A DNA stretch of 64,000 bases from positions 186,001 to 250,000 of the forward strand of contig NZ_FZPH01000003.1 in NCBI RefSeq assembly GCF_900188485.1. The letters are read 5' to 3'. This stretch comes from Asanoa hainanensis (GTDB lineage: Bacteria; Actinomycetota; Actinomycetes; Mycobacteriales; Micromonosporaceae). The position numbers and the translations under genes were made by a program. The notes beneath the pieces were generated by a model. The model searched no databases. It was not told the origin of the DNA and saw nothing but the letters and a program-made list of their open reading frames with translations. Below are positions 22,640 to 31,518 of this stretch, in pieces; the first letter of the stretch is position 1, and each line of letters opens with the position of its first letter.

Positions 22640-25600
22640 CTACCGCGCGGTTCGCACCGTCACGTACGCGTCGCCTTCCTCGAGGTCGATGAGCTGGTTG
22701 TCGGGGTAGACCTGCTGCTTCAACGGACCCTTGGGCTCGGCGAGGTTGGACGAAGCCGGGTCGACCCCGGCCGCCGCCAGGATGCTGCCCGCGGTCTGGT
22801 GCGCGTCGGTGAACGCGACCGGATGCCCGTCGACCGTGATCTTGACCGAGCGCGCGGGATCGAGCGGCGCCACGTACCGCGGCGTACCGGCCGACGTGCC
22901 CAGCGCGATCGTGAGCTTGGCCAACGTCGGCACCGCGATGCGCACCGTCGCGTCGCCGGTGGAGTCGAGCGCCGCCTCGTTGAGGTACGCGATGCGCTCA
23001 CCGTCGAGCAGCAGCACGCTGAGCCGCGCACCCCCGGCCTTCGAACCCAGGTGTGCGGTCACCGTCGCCACGCCGTCCGCACCGAGCACCGCCTCGTGAC
23101 CGACGGACGTGATCCCCAGCTCCGGCGCGGCTTCGAGCACCAGACCGGCGGGCGCGGCCACGGGCGATGACACGTTCCGGAGCACCGGCCGGTGAGCCGT
23201 GTCGTCCCACGTCCAGACCGTGCCGAAGTCCCAGCCCAGCCCCGACTCCCAGGTCGCCCGCGTCCCCGCCTCGGCCGACGTGCGCGTCTCCCCGTTGAGG
23301 GTCGCCGGCCCGGTCGCCGGGTTGCTCTGCACGCCGGCCACGAGCGTCTCGACCGCGAAGTTGTTGGCCAGCGTCCCCGTCTGACCGTTGGCGAACCGGG
23401 CGACCACCCGCTGCGCGAGCGACCCGGCGGTCACCGTCGGGTTGAGGGCGAAGCTGTCCCGCACCACGGTCCGGCTGTCCCGGGCGTAGCCGGTGAGGCC
23501 ACCGGCCGTGGTGCCGCCCGCCTTGACCGCGCCCGTCGCGTAGACGCGCTCCGTGACGCTCGGGCTGTCCGCCACGCCGATGATCCCGCCGGCGTAGTTG
23601 CTGGTCGTGGTCGTCGCGCTCGCCGTCGAGTACGCGTCGCGGATCGTCCCGAACGACGTGCCCGCGATGCCGCCGGCGTACGACGGGGTGGTGACCGAAC
23701 CGGACGTGAAGACCCGCTCGATCGTGCCCCGATGGGTGTCCACGAGAATGCCGGCGATATTGGCCGACTTCGTCACCGAAGCGTCGACCACGCCGAGGTC
23801 GTGCACGTTCCCGGTGGTGCCGATCGTGCTGAACAAGCCACCCGTGGTCGACGTGAAGCCGGTGAGCACGTGCCCGGCACCGTCGAGCTCGCCGGTGAAC
23901 CCGGTCGCACCGCCGATGCCGCCGACGGAACCGGAGACCGCGATGTCCGCGGCGAGCCGGAACTTCTCCGCCGGCCAGGCCGCGACCTCCGCCAGGTCGG
24001 CGGACGTGCGCACCAGGTAGTGCCCGTCGGTGTCCCGGTCGAGCGCCGGCGCGGTCGGCGGAGTCACGGTCTGCTCGGGCACCGACCGCAGGACGGGACG
24101 GTCGCCGGACCACTGCCACACGCCCGTGAAGTCCCAGCCGAGCCCGGTCTCCCACGTGTCCTGCGTCCGCGCCTCGGACACCGTGCGACTCAACCCGTTC
24201 AGCGTCGCGGCACCGACCGTGGTGTCGGCCTGCTTCCCGGCCGTCAGCGTCTCCACCGCGTAGTTGTTCTCCAGCGTGGGCGTGTGCCCCGCGTAGGTCC
24301 GGGCCACCACCCGCTGCCCGTAGTTGCTCGCGGTCACCGACGGGTTCAGCGCGAAGTTGTTCCGGACCACGGTGCCCGTGTACGAGTACCCGGTGATGCC
24401 GCCGGCGCTCTCGTTGGCGTTGGTCGCGATGGCCCCGGTGGCATACGTGCGCTCGGTGACGCTGCCCGCGGCCGGCACGCCGACGATCCCGCCGGAATAG
24501 CGTCCACTGGTGACGGTCACGTCGGCACGCGAGTAGGCGTCCCGGATGGTGCCCGCCGACGTGCCCGCGATGCCGCCGACATAGCCGGCACCGCTGATCG
24601 TGCCCGTCACGTACACCCGCTCGATCGTCCCGGAGTTGGTGTTGGCGACGATCCCGTTGTTGGCGGTCGACTTCGTGACCGTCGCGTCGACGATGCCGAG
24701 GTCGTGCACCGAACCGCTCAGGTTGTTGAAGAGCCCGCCGGTGGTCGACGTCAGCCCGCTGATGGTGTGGCCGGCGCCGTCGAACGAGCCGGTGAAGGCG
24801 CGCGCCCCGCCCAGCGACGTGAAGGAGGTCCCCTTCAGGGAGAGGTCGGCGGCGAGCACGAAGTCGTACTCGGGGAACTCGCCCACCTGGGCCAGATCGG
24901 CCGCACTGTCCACAATGTAAGCACCGGAGGCGTCGCGCGGCAGCGACGGCGTCGCGATCGGCGCCACGTCCTCCCGCGCCGCGCGCAGCACCGGACGCAG
25001 GCCGGTCTCGCTCCAGTCCCAGACGGTGCCGAAGTCCCAGCCGCGCTGCTCGTAGAAGGCCTTCGTGCGCACCTGCGCCACCGGCACGAGGGCGCCCTTC
25101 CAGTTGTCCGCCGCCGGCGGCGCCGCCAGCGACTGGACGCTCACCGGGACGACCGCGCTCGTGTGGTTGTCGGTGAGCGTGGCGACGTTGCCGTCCAACA
25201 CCCGACCGACGATGCCGTGGGCGAAGCTCGGTGCCGTGACGGCCGCATTGATCGCCACGACGTGCTGCACGACGGTCTCGTCGTAGCCGTAGCTGACCAC
25301 CCCACCGGCGTTGCGCGCGTCGGCGATGACCGCGCCGCTGGCGTACGCGTTCTCGGTCGTGGATCCGCCGAGCGCGATGCCGACCAGGCCGCCGGAGTAG
25401 ACGTTGGTCGCGTGGACCGCGGCGGTCGAGTAGCTGTCGCGGAGCGTGCCGTAGTGGTCGCCGACGATGCCGCCGACCCGCTCGGTCGCGGTGATCGAGC
25501 CGGACGTGCGTACCCGCTCGATCGTGCCGTGGTTGACGTCGGCCACGATGCCCGCCGTGATTTTCGCGGCGTTGACGGTGGCGTCCACCGACAGGTTCCG

Positions 25601-28600
25601 GATCGTGCCGTGGTTGTCGGCGAACAGGCCGGAGCCCTCGTCGGCCGGCGCGGTGTAGCCACGGATGGTGTGGCCGGCGCCGTCGAAGACGCCGGTGAAG
25701 CTGACCAGGCGACCGATCTGCGACATGGTGGTGCCGGTCAGGTCGAGGTCCGCGGTGAGCTGGTAGACGCCGGCCGGATCGTTGGCGATCTTCGGCAGGT
25801 CGGCCGCCGTCCTGATCAGGTACGGGTCCGCGGCGGTGCCGTTGCCGGCGATGCCCTCGCGGACCGTGACCGCCGGGATCAGCGACCGGCCACCGGCGAG
25901 GCTGTCCCAGACGAACACCTTGACCGTGTCGCCCGGCGCGACCGGCAGCGGCTTGTCGAAGGTGACGAACTGCTCGGCGCCCCGATGGTCCAGCTTCACG
26001 TCGGCGGTGCGGAGCTCGATCATCCGCTGCTGGCTGTTGTCGTACGTCGCCGCGGCGACGGTCAGCGTGTCCCGGCTGCCGGTGTAGCTGCGGAAGCCGA
26101 CCCCACGCAGCTCGCGGTTCTCGATGTCCGTCGTGGCCAGCTCGAAGTCGCCGGTCGGCTTGTGCACCGTGTACGCGTCGACCACCCGGCCGTCGATCGT
26201 GTAGGTGCTCATCGTGAGCCCGTCTCCGTCGGCCCGCAGGACGCCGCCGACCTGGGTGTTCTCGTCGAAGACGACGTCGTCCCACCAGTGGACGGTGTTG
26301 TCGTAGAACTTCGGGCCGGCGGAGCCCATCGTGACGAACGTGGTGCCGCGTGCCTCCTCGTCGGGGTTCCGCGCGAGGCGACCGTCGAAGATGGTCGACC
26401 GCTTGTAGACGTGGTCGTGCGCGCCGATATACAGGTCCACCCCGAGGTCGTGCAGCGCCTTCGTCACCTTTGGACGGTCGGCCGCCAGGCCCGCGTCGTT
26501 GCCGTGCTCGCCTCCGTAATAGGAGAAGTGACCGGTGACGACGTTCCACCTGCGGGTGGACGCGCGGACGTCGGATCGCAACCACGCGAGCTGCTTGTCC
26601 ATATCCACATTGGAGTTGAGCACCGAGAAGTGGATGTCGCCCCGGTCGAACGAGTAGTTGCTCTCGCCGATGACGCCGTTCTTCGGCGTGTCGAACATGT
26701 TGGAGAAGATCGCGGTGCGCTCCGGCGAGTACGCGTTGTAGTCCAGGTCGCCGTAGGTCTCGTGGTTGCCCGCCACCGGCGCGTACTGCAGGTCCAAGCC
26801 GTCGAAGACGTGGTCCGCGACCTCGTCCCAGTACTGGCCGCGACCGCCGTTGTCGACCAGGTCGCCGAGCTGGAGCACGGTGCCGCCGCCGGGCTGCTCC
26901 GTCTTGAGCCGGTCGACCACGCCGCGCAGCAGCCCGAGGTCGGCCGCGTCGTGCGTGGTCGCCTGCAGGTCGCCGACGACGTAAACCGGCTCGTTCCCGG
27001 TGCCGCCCGCGACGAACTGCCCCTTGACCGCGGTCCAGGCCGAGGCGTCGGAGGGCGACGGCGCGCGGCCCTTGACCGCGACGCCGAAGCGGTACTGGTA
27101 ACGCTCCCCGCCGCGCAGGTCCGCGACGTCGAACTCGTGGCTGCGCAACGCCTGCCCGGTGATCGAGTGCTGGTACTCCGGCTCGTCGTTGCCGATCGTG
27201 TTGACCTCGTACGCCCGGTCGTTCGTCGACGTGCGCACCTGCGCCTTGGACCAGTCCTGCGATCCGGCGGGCAGCACCTGGGCGTACACCTTGCCGATGC
27301 TCCGGTCGGTGGTCACCGCGACGCCGGCACCGCCGGGACGCTCGGACACCGCCGCCGTGCTGCCGAAGTAGGCGAACACCCCGGCCGGGTCGAGCTTCTT
27401 CTGGTCGACGGTGATGCGCAGCAGCTCCGCGTTGGTGCTGCCGGTCGCGTCGGTCGCCTTGACCACCACGAAATGGTCCTGGTAGCTGCGGATCCGGAAG
27501 GCGCCGCCGGTCACGGGGACCCGGCCGGCGCTGTCGTAGACCTCGTAGGAGACCGTCGGGGTCACCCCCGAGTCGTCGGTCGCGCTGACCGCGGGCAGTT
27601 TGATCGTCTGGCCGTACCCGGCGTGGTCCGGCACCCGGTCCTGGACGGTGATCACCGGCGCGTAGTTCGCGTCACGAGTCTTCTTGCCGAACCAGATCGG
27701 GGCCGAGACGACGAAGTCGCCGTCGGCCTGGTCCGCGCGGACGTAGTAGTAGTCGCCGTCCGCGACCGGCTGGTCCAGGGTCAGGTGCACGTTGTTGCCG
27801 CTGACGCCCGGGAACGCGTGCGCCACCTGGCCGTGGTTCGTGTAGAGCCGCACCGACGTGAACGAGTCGCTCGCGTCCGGGTCGGTCAGCCAGACGTCGA
27901 ACGAGGTCGACGTCTTGGTCGCGGGCAGGATCGAGCCCATCAGGTGGTCGTCCGCGCTGAAGCCCAGGATCGAGTTGACGTCCAGCGTGCTGAAGACGCT
28001 GCGGTCCCGCATCGCCGCGTACAGCCCGCTCAGGGAGTGGCTCTTCGCCCAGACGCCGGTGATCGCGGGGTTGCTCTTGACCCAGTTGGCGGTGTGCTCG
28101 TCGCCGTTCCAGACGGGGCCGAGGTGCCAGCCGACGTCCAGCGCCTGCTGGAACTGGGCGAACTGGCCGTCGGTCTTCACTTCGATGAGGTCGATCCGGT
28201 CGTCCACCGTCGGGTCTAGCCCCTTGAACCCGAAGAAGTTGCCCTTCGAGGTCGTGCTCGGGTGGTTGAACTGCGCGATCGCGTCCGGGTCGAGCTTGAG
28301 CCGGGCGAAGAACGTCGGCATGTCGTACTTCAGGTCGCCGGTGCCGAACGAGTTGGCGAACCCGTCGATGCTGCCCTTCTCCGTCGCGCGGGCGGTGGCG
28401 TGCCAGTCGGTGTTGAAGACGTTGATGTGCCCGGTGCCGTCGTACCAGGTGTTCTCGATCGCCGGGACGGCCACCAGGTCCTGCTGGCTCTTGTTGAAGG
28501 CGATGGCCTGCTGGTGCACCGTCCGCCACTCGGTCGAGTCGGCGTCGCGCCAGTCGTCGAGGAAGTCCTCGCCGGTGCGCAGGTCCCACATGACGTCGTG

Positions 28601-28834
28601 CTCGGACAGCGTGACGAAGTCGGCGTCGGTCTGGCCGCGCACGTAGTCGAACGCGTCCTGCGGCATTTCCACGCCGTCGCTGACCGACGTGTGCGCGTGG
28701 AACTCACCGGTGTAGAACGTCTTGCCCAGATACTTCGGGTGCGCCGGATCCTGGTGCGCCGCGAGCACCGATGGTGACACCAGCCCCACCGCCGCCAACA
28801 CCAGGACGACGGCCCCCGCCACCGACTTCACCAT
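22640..28834 (-). CDS. Giant secreted PHP-hydrolase/metallophosphoesterase/GLUG-repeat protein
   Basis: 2064 residues. A signal peptide (1-26) is followed by a PHP/CehA-type metal-dependent hydrolase domain (about 38-330): FHAHTSVSDG with H46/H48, LSEHD near 80, FNHPS near 195. Ig- or cadherin-like and purple-phosphatase N-terminal-like domains come next (about 390-600), then a calcineurin-like phosphoesterase (about 610-860) with GDLQ, LGDLVDNG, GNHETYG, HFSYYGG and GAHDHVY, all metal-ligand motifs. Three GLUG-containing blocks (about 995-1290, 1290-1585, 1585-1885) each end in a WxFxxVWxW...RPVLR motif. A C-terminal Ig/G5-like region follows (about 1890-2064). Probably an extracellular enzyme that frees phosphate from esters; the GLUG part suggests surface or polymer attachment. 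Monocistronic. Confidence 0.9.
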   Translation of the reverse strand: MVKSVAGAVVLVLAAVGLVSPSVLAAHQDPAHPKYLGKTFYTGEFHAHTSVSDGVEMPQDAFDYVRGQTDADFVTLSEHDVMWDLRTGEDFLDDWRDADSTEWRTVHQQAIAFNKSQQDLVAVPAIENTWYDGTGHINVFNTDWHATARATEKGSIDGFANSFGTGDLKYDMPTFFARLKLDPDAIAQFNHPSTTSKGNFFGFKGLDPTVDDRIDLIEVKTDGQFAQFQQALDVGWHLGPVWNGDEHTANWVKSNPAITGVWAKSHSLSGLYAAMRDRSVFSTLDVNSILGFSADDHLMGSILPATKTSTSFDVWLTDPDASDSFTSVRLYTNHGQVAHAFPGVSGNNVHLTLDQPVADGDYYYVRADQADGDFVVSAPIWFGKKTRDANYAPVITVQDRVPDHAGYGQTIKLPAVSATDDSGVTPTVSYEVYDSAGRVPVTGGAFRIRSYQDHFVVVKATDATGSTNAELLRITVDQKKLDPAGVFAYFGSTAAVSERPGGAGVAVTTDRSIGKVYAQVLPAGSQDWSKAQVRTSTNDRAYEVNTIGNDEPEYQHSITGQALRSHEFDVADLRGGERYQYRFGVAVKGRAPSPSDASAWTAVKGQFVAGGTGNEPVYVVGDLQATTHDAADLGLLRGVVDRLKTEQPGGGTVLQLGDLVDNGGRGQYWDEVADHVFDGLDLQYAPVAGNHETYGDLDYNAYSPERTAIFSNMFDTPKNGVIGESNYSFDRGDIHFSVLNSNVDMDKQLAWLRSDVRASTRRWNVVTGHFSYYGGEHGNDAGLAADRPKVTKALHDLGVDLYIGAHDHVYKRSTIFDGRLARNPDEEARGTTFVTMGSAGPKFYDNTVHWWDDVVFDENTQVGGVLRADGDGLTMSTYTIDGRVVDAYTVHKPTGDFELATTDIENRELRGVGFRSYTGSRDTLTVAAATYDNSQQRMIELRTADVKLDHRGAEQFVTFDKPLPVAPGDTVKVFVWDSLAGGRSLIPAVTVREGIAGNGTAADPYLIRTAADLPKIANDPAGVYQLTADLDLTGTTMSQIGRLVSFTGVFDGAGHTIRGYTAPADEGSGLFADNHGTIRNLSVDATVNAAKITAGIVADVNHGTIERVRTSGSITATERVGGIVGDHYGTLRDSYSTAAVHATNVYSGGLVGIALGGSTTENAYASGAVIADARNAGGVVSYGYDETVVQHVVAINAAVTAPSFAHGIVGRVLDGNVATLTDNHTSAVVPVSVQSLAAPPAADNWKGALVPVAQVRTKAFYEQRGWDFGTVWDWSETGLRPVLRAAREDVAPIATPSLPRDASGAYIVDSAADLAQVGEFPEYDFVLAADLSLKGTSFTSLGGARAFTGSFDGAGHTISGLTSTTGGLFNNLSGSVHDLGIVDATVTKSTANNGIVANTNSGTIERVYVTGTISGAGYVGGIAGTSAGTIRDAYSRADVTVTSGRYSGGIVGVPAAGSVTERTYATGAIATNANESAGGITGYSYTGTVVRNNFALNPSVTASNYGQRVVARTYAGHTPTLENNYAVETLTAGKQADTTVGAATLNGLSRTVSEARTQDTWETGLGWDFTGVWQWSGDRPVLRSVPEQTVTPPTAPALDRDTDGHYLVRTSADLAEVAAWPAEKFRLAADIAVSGSVGGIGGATGFTGELDGAGHVLTGFTSTTGGLFSTIGTTGNVHDLGVVDASVTKSANIAGILVDTHRGTIERVFTSGSVTTPSYAGGIAGTSFGTIRDAYSTASATTTTSNYAGGIIGVADSPSVTERVYATGAVKAGGTTAGGLTGYARDSRTVVRDSFALNPTVTAGSLAQRVVARFANGQTGTLANNFAVETLVAGVQSNPATGPATLNGETRTSAEAGTRATWESGLGWDFGTVWTWDDTAHRPVLRNVSSPVAAPAGLVLEAAPELGITSVGHEAVLGADGVATVTAHLGSKAGGARLSVLLLDGERIAYLNEAALDSTGDATVRIAVPTLAKLTIALGTSAGTPRYVAPLDPARSVKITVDGHPVAFTDAHQTAGSILAAAGVDPASSNLAEPKGPLKQQVYPDNQLIDLEEGDAYVTVRTAR

Positions 28835-28838
28835 CAGG

Positions 28839-28864
28839 TCCCCCTCGCGAAAGTTCTCGGGGGA
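28839..28864 (-). promoter_or_regulatory. Leader hairpin covering the ribosome-binding site of the giant protein
   Basis: On the minus strand TCCCCC (28864-28859) can pair with GGGGGA (28844-28839), and the second arm is the Shine-Dalgarno sequence just upstream of the ATG at 28834. This may limit translation. The remaining leader to 28949 is AT-richer, with no other feature I can name. Confidence 0.4.
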
Positions 28865-28949
28865 GTAGATCCGCAGCGATCAACGAAATGGTGAGCAGAA
28901 GAAGAACAAACGTAATTTCATGATCATCGACACGTACGCGTCGCGACTC

Positions 28950-29456
28950 TCAGAGCTTGATGGGGTCGAGCAGGCGGCGTGGCTGGTTCATCGCCTGCGA
29001 CACGAGATCGGGATTCGTCGCGGTCGGTTGGAACCCGGGGCCGGGCTGGATCCGGGTATCCGGGACACCGACCACCGAACCGCACCGCTCGCAGCGTCCC
29101 TCGGCGTCGAGCGGGCCACCGTCCTCGTCGTGGAGCAGCGCCCGCCGCACCCCGGCCGGCGAGTAGAACTCGTCGCCCCAGGCCATCAGGGCGCGTACGG
29201 TCGGCCAGAGAGCGACGCCCTTGGGGGTCAGCTGGTATCCGTCGGCGTCCCGCTCGAGCACGCCCTCCTCGACCAGTGCCTTGAGCCTGCTGGTCAGGCT
29301 GGCGCGGGGAATGCCGAGCTGCGTGGCGAAGTCACCGAACCGGCGCACGCCGTAGAACGCGTCCCGGACGATCAGCAGCGTCCACCGCTCTCCGACGACC
29401 TCCAGGGCGCGCGCGAGTGAGCAGTTGCGGTCCGCATAGGTGCTGGGCAAAACCAT
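28950..29456 (-). CDS. HxlR family regulator
   Basis: 168 residues. Winged helix of the HxlR type: CSLARALEVVGERWTLLIVR, FGDFATQLGIPRASLTSRLK and YQLTPKGVALWPTV. An unusual C-terminal extension contains a CERCGS motif (about 122-127), perhaps a metal or redox site. Divergent from the monooxygenase gene. The two GTTCA-N5-TGAAC palindromes between them are its probable operators. Confidence 0.9.
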   Translation of the reverse strand: MVLPSTYADRNCSLARALEVVGERWTLLIVRDAFYGVRRFGDFATQLGIPRASLTSRLKALVEEGVLERDADGYQLTPKGVALWPTVRALMAWGDEFYSPAGVRRALLHDEDGGPLDAEGRCERCGSVVGVPDTRIQPGPGFQPTATNPDLVSQAMNQPRRLLDPIKL

Positions 29457-29476
29457 GCGACCAGCTTACCCGTTCC

Positions 29477-29527
29477 GGTTCATTCACTGAACCAGACTGC
29501 TAGGCTAGATGAGTTCATTCATTGAAC
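29477..29527. promoter_or_regulatory. Two HxlR operators
   Basis: GGTTCA-TTCAC-TGAACC (29477-29493) and GTTCA-TTCAT-TGAAC (29513-29527) are matching inverted repeats with centres 35 bp apart, in the gap between hxlR and the monooxygenase gene. Confidence 0.75.
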
Positions 29528-29552
29528 TGACGCACCTGAGGAGGATGTGGCG

Positions 29553-29858
29553 ATGTACCAGTTCCTCGTTTCCTTCACCGTCCAGCCCGAGCACCGCGAC
29601 GACTTCGTGCGTGCGGCTCGCAAGACCGCGCAGGACTCGCTCGCGAACGAGCCCGGCTCCCAGCGGTTCGAGGTGATCGCCGACGAGCAGGACCCGAACC
29701 TCTTCTACCTGAACGAGGTCTACACGGACGCCGAGGCGTTCGACACCCACGCCAGCGGCCCCTACTTCGGTGCGTTCTTCGCCGAGGCGAGCACCTACGC
29801 GCAGGGGCCGAACTGGCTGATGCGGGGCAACCTCGTGGGCGACAAGGCCGCCGTCTAG
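29553..29858 (+). CDS. ABM-type (antibiotic biosynthesis monooxygenase) protein
   Basis: 101 residues from the ATG at 29553, spaced correctly after AGGAGG (29539-29544). A dimeric ferredoxin-like ABM domain with FTVQPEHRDDFVRAARKTAQ, EPGSQRFEVI and FYLNEVYTDAEAFDTH. Related proteins oxidise quinones or act on autoinducer-type compounds. Controlled by the divergent HxlR regulator. Confidence 0.88.
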   Translation: MYQFLVSFTVQPEHRDDFVRAARKTAQDSLANEPGSQRFEVIADEQDPNLFYLNEVYTDAEAFDTHASGPYFGAFFAEASTYAQGPNWLMRGNLVGDKAAV

Positions 29859-29868
29859 GCCGCGCCGC

Positions 29869-30864
29869 TCAGAACGTGCGGATCGCGATGTCGGCCGGCG
29901 CGGACAGCCCGTTGACGATCTCGTCGTCGAGCTTGACGAGGGTCAGCGACGCGCCGGCCATGTCGAGCGAGGTGCAGTACTCGCCGACGTAGTTGCGGCG
30001 CACGTGGATGCCGCGGGCCTCGAGCTGTTCGAAGGCCCGGCCGTACAGGATGTACAGCTCGCCGATCGGCGTACCGCCGAGGCCGTTGATCATCAGAGCG
30101 ACGTCGTCACCCTTCTCGTACGGCAGGTCGGTCACCACGGCTTCCAGCAGCTCGTCGACGATGGTGTTGGCATCGGCGAGCTTCTCGCGGCGGCGGCCCG
30201 GCTCGCCGTGGATCCCGACGCCCATCTCCATCTCGTCGGCGCCCAGGTCGAACAGCGGCGTGCCCTTGGCCGGCGGCGTGCACGAGGTGAGCGCCATGCC
30301 CATGGTCCGGGTGACCGAGTTGACCTTCTCGCCGAGCCGCACGAGCTCGTCGATGTCGGCGCCCTGCTCGGCGGCCGCGCCGACCACCTTGATGACGAAG
30401 AAGTTGCCCGCCACGCCACGCCGACCGATCGTGTACGTGGAGTCCGCGACGGCCACGTCGTCGTCGACCAGCAGCGTCTTGATCTGGACGCCCTCGGCCT
30501 CGGCGAGCTCCTTGCCCATGTCGAAGGCCATCCGGTCGCCCGTGTAGTTGTTGATGATGTGCAGGACGCCCTTCGGCGAGGCGAGCATCTTGCTGGTCTC
30601 CAGCACGTAGTCCATGGGCGGCGCGGAGAACACGTCGCCGGGGCAGGCGGCGTCGAGCATGCCCTTGCCGACGATCATCGCGTGGGCGGGCTCGTGACCG
30701 GAGCCGGAGCCCTGGATGAGCGAGACCCGGTCGTCGCTCGGCGCGTCCACCCTCATGATCAGGTTGTACTCGGGCACGTAGCGCAGCGTGTCCGGGTTCG
30801 CCAGGGCCACGCCCTTGAGCATCTCGGGGACGAACTGGTTGGGATCGTTGACGAACTTCTTCAT
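29869..30864 (-). CDS. dhaK: Dihydroxyacetone kinase subunit DhaK
   Basis: 331 residues. Binds dihydroxyacetone, or a related ketose, covalently through a histidine; GSGSGHEPAHAMIVGKGMLD carries the family's conserved region, with NNYTGDRMAFDMG and MINGLGGTP following. It lies 18 nt after dhaL and carries GGGGGAG upstream of its ATG. No DhaM or other PTS phosphodonor gene is present, so the phosphate source is unclear. Last gene of the aldolase-HAD-dhaL-dhaK operon. Confidence 0.93.
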   Translation of the reverse strand: MKKFVNDPNQFVPEMLKGVALANPDTLRYVPEYNLIMRVDAPSDDRVSLIQGSGSGHEPAHAMIVGKGMLDAACPGDVFSAPPMDYVLETSKMLASPKGVLHIINNYTGDRMAFDMGKELAEAEGVQIKTLLVDDDVAVADSTYTIGRRGVAGNFFVIKVVGAAAEQGADIDELVRLGEKVNSVTRTMGMALTSCTPPAKGTPLFDLGADEMEMGVGIHGEPGRRREKLADANTIVDELLEAVVTDLPYEKGDDVALMINGLGGTPIGELYILYGRAFEQLEARGIHVRRNYVGEYCTSLDMAGASLTLVKLDDEIVNGLSAPADIAIRTF

Positions 30865-30882
30865 GGCGGCTCCCCCTTCAGG

Positions 30883-31518
30883 TCAGACGGCCCAGGTGTC
30901 GGCAAGGGCTTCGAAGATGACGGCGACGGCGACCGCTCCGGGATCGACGCTGCCGATGCTGCGCTCGCCCGTGTAGCTCTGGCGGCCGCGCCGGGCCTGG
31001 AGCTTGGCGGTCTCCTCGGCGGTGGACCGGGCGACCGTCGCGGCGGCCCGCACCGTGGTCGGCCCGTCGCTGCCGAGCCCGATCTGGCGCTCGATCTCGT
31101 CGGTGGCCGGCACGAGCGAGTCGAGCAGGGTCTTGTCGCCGAGGCTCGCGTTGCCCCGGGTCGCGATGCCCTCGCTCGCCGCGCGCAGCATCGCGACGGC
31201 GGTCGGTCCGTCCACTGCGGACTTGCTGGTCACCGCGGTGGCCGCGCGCAGGAAGGCGGTGCCCCACAACGGTCCTGAGGTGCCGCCGATCCGGCTGGTG
31301 ATGACGACGGCGACCTTGCGCAGGAAGGTGGCCGGGTCGGTGCGGTCGAAGTCGTCCCAGTCCCGGATGACGAGCTCGAAGCCGCGGGCCAGCGAGTAGC
31401 CGAAGTCGCCGTCACCGACGACCGCGTCGAGGTCGCCGAAGTACTTCTCGTTCGCCACGGCGGTGTCCGCGATCGTCCGCACCACGAACTCCACCTGGCC
31501 GAGCGGGTAGTCGGTCAT
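30883..31518 (-). CDS. dhaL: Dihydroxyacetone kinase subunit DhaL
   Basis: 211 residues. Nucleotide-binding all-helical DhaL domain: VVGDGDFGYSLARGFE (metal-binding aspartates, about 33-48), GGTSGPLWGTAFLRA and GDKTLLDSLVPA. Works with DhaK to phosphorylate dihydroxyacetone or an erythrulose-like ketose. The start overlaps the HAD gene stop as ATGA, so it is translationally coupled. Confidence 0.93.
   Translation of the reverse strand: MTDYPLGQVEFVVRTIADTAVANEKYFGDLDAVVGDGDFGYSLARGFELVIRDWDDFDRTDPATFLRKVAVVITSRIGGTSGPLWGTAFLRAATAVTSKSAVDGPTAVAMLRAASEGIATRGNASLGDKTLLDSLVPATDEIERQIGLGSDGPTTVRAAATVARSTAEETAKLQARRGRQSYTGERSIGSVDPGAVAVAVIFEALADTWAV

Noticed and set aside
22640-25860. Tandem DNA repeats or a CRISPR-like array
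   Set aside because: The periodicity comes from the protein-level GLUG modules of about 300 residues. There are no short identical repeats with spacers.
22998-26585. A 1195-codon minus-strand frame
   Set aside because: Shifted-frame shadow of the giant protein, rich in Arg/Gly/His without any domain.
23192-28219. A 1675-codon open frame on the plus strand
   Set aside because: It is the mirror of the 2064-residue secreted protein. It has an extreme Arg/Val/Asp composition, no motifs and no ribosome-binding site.
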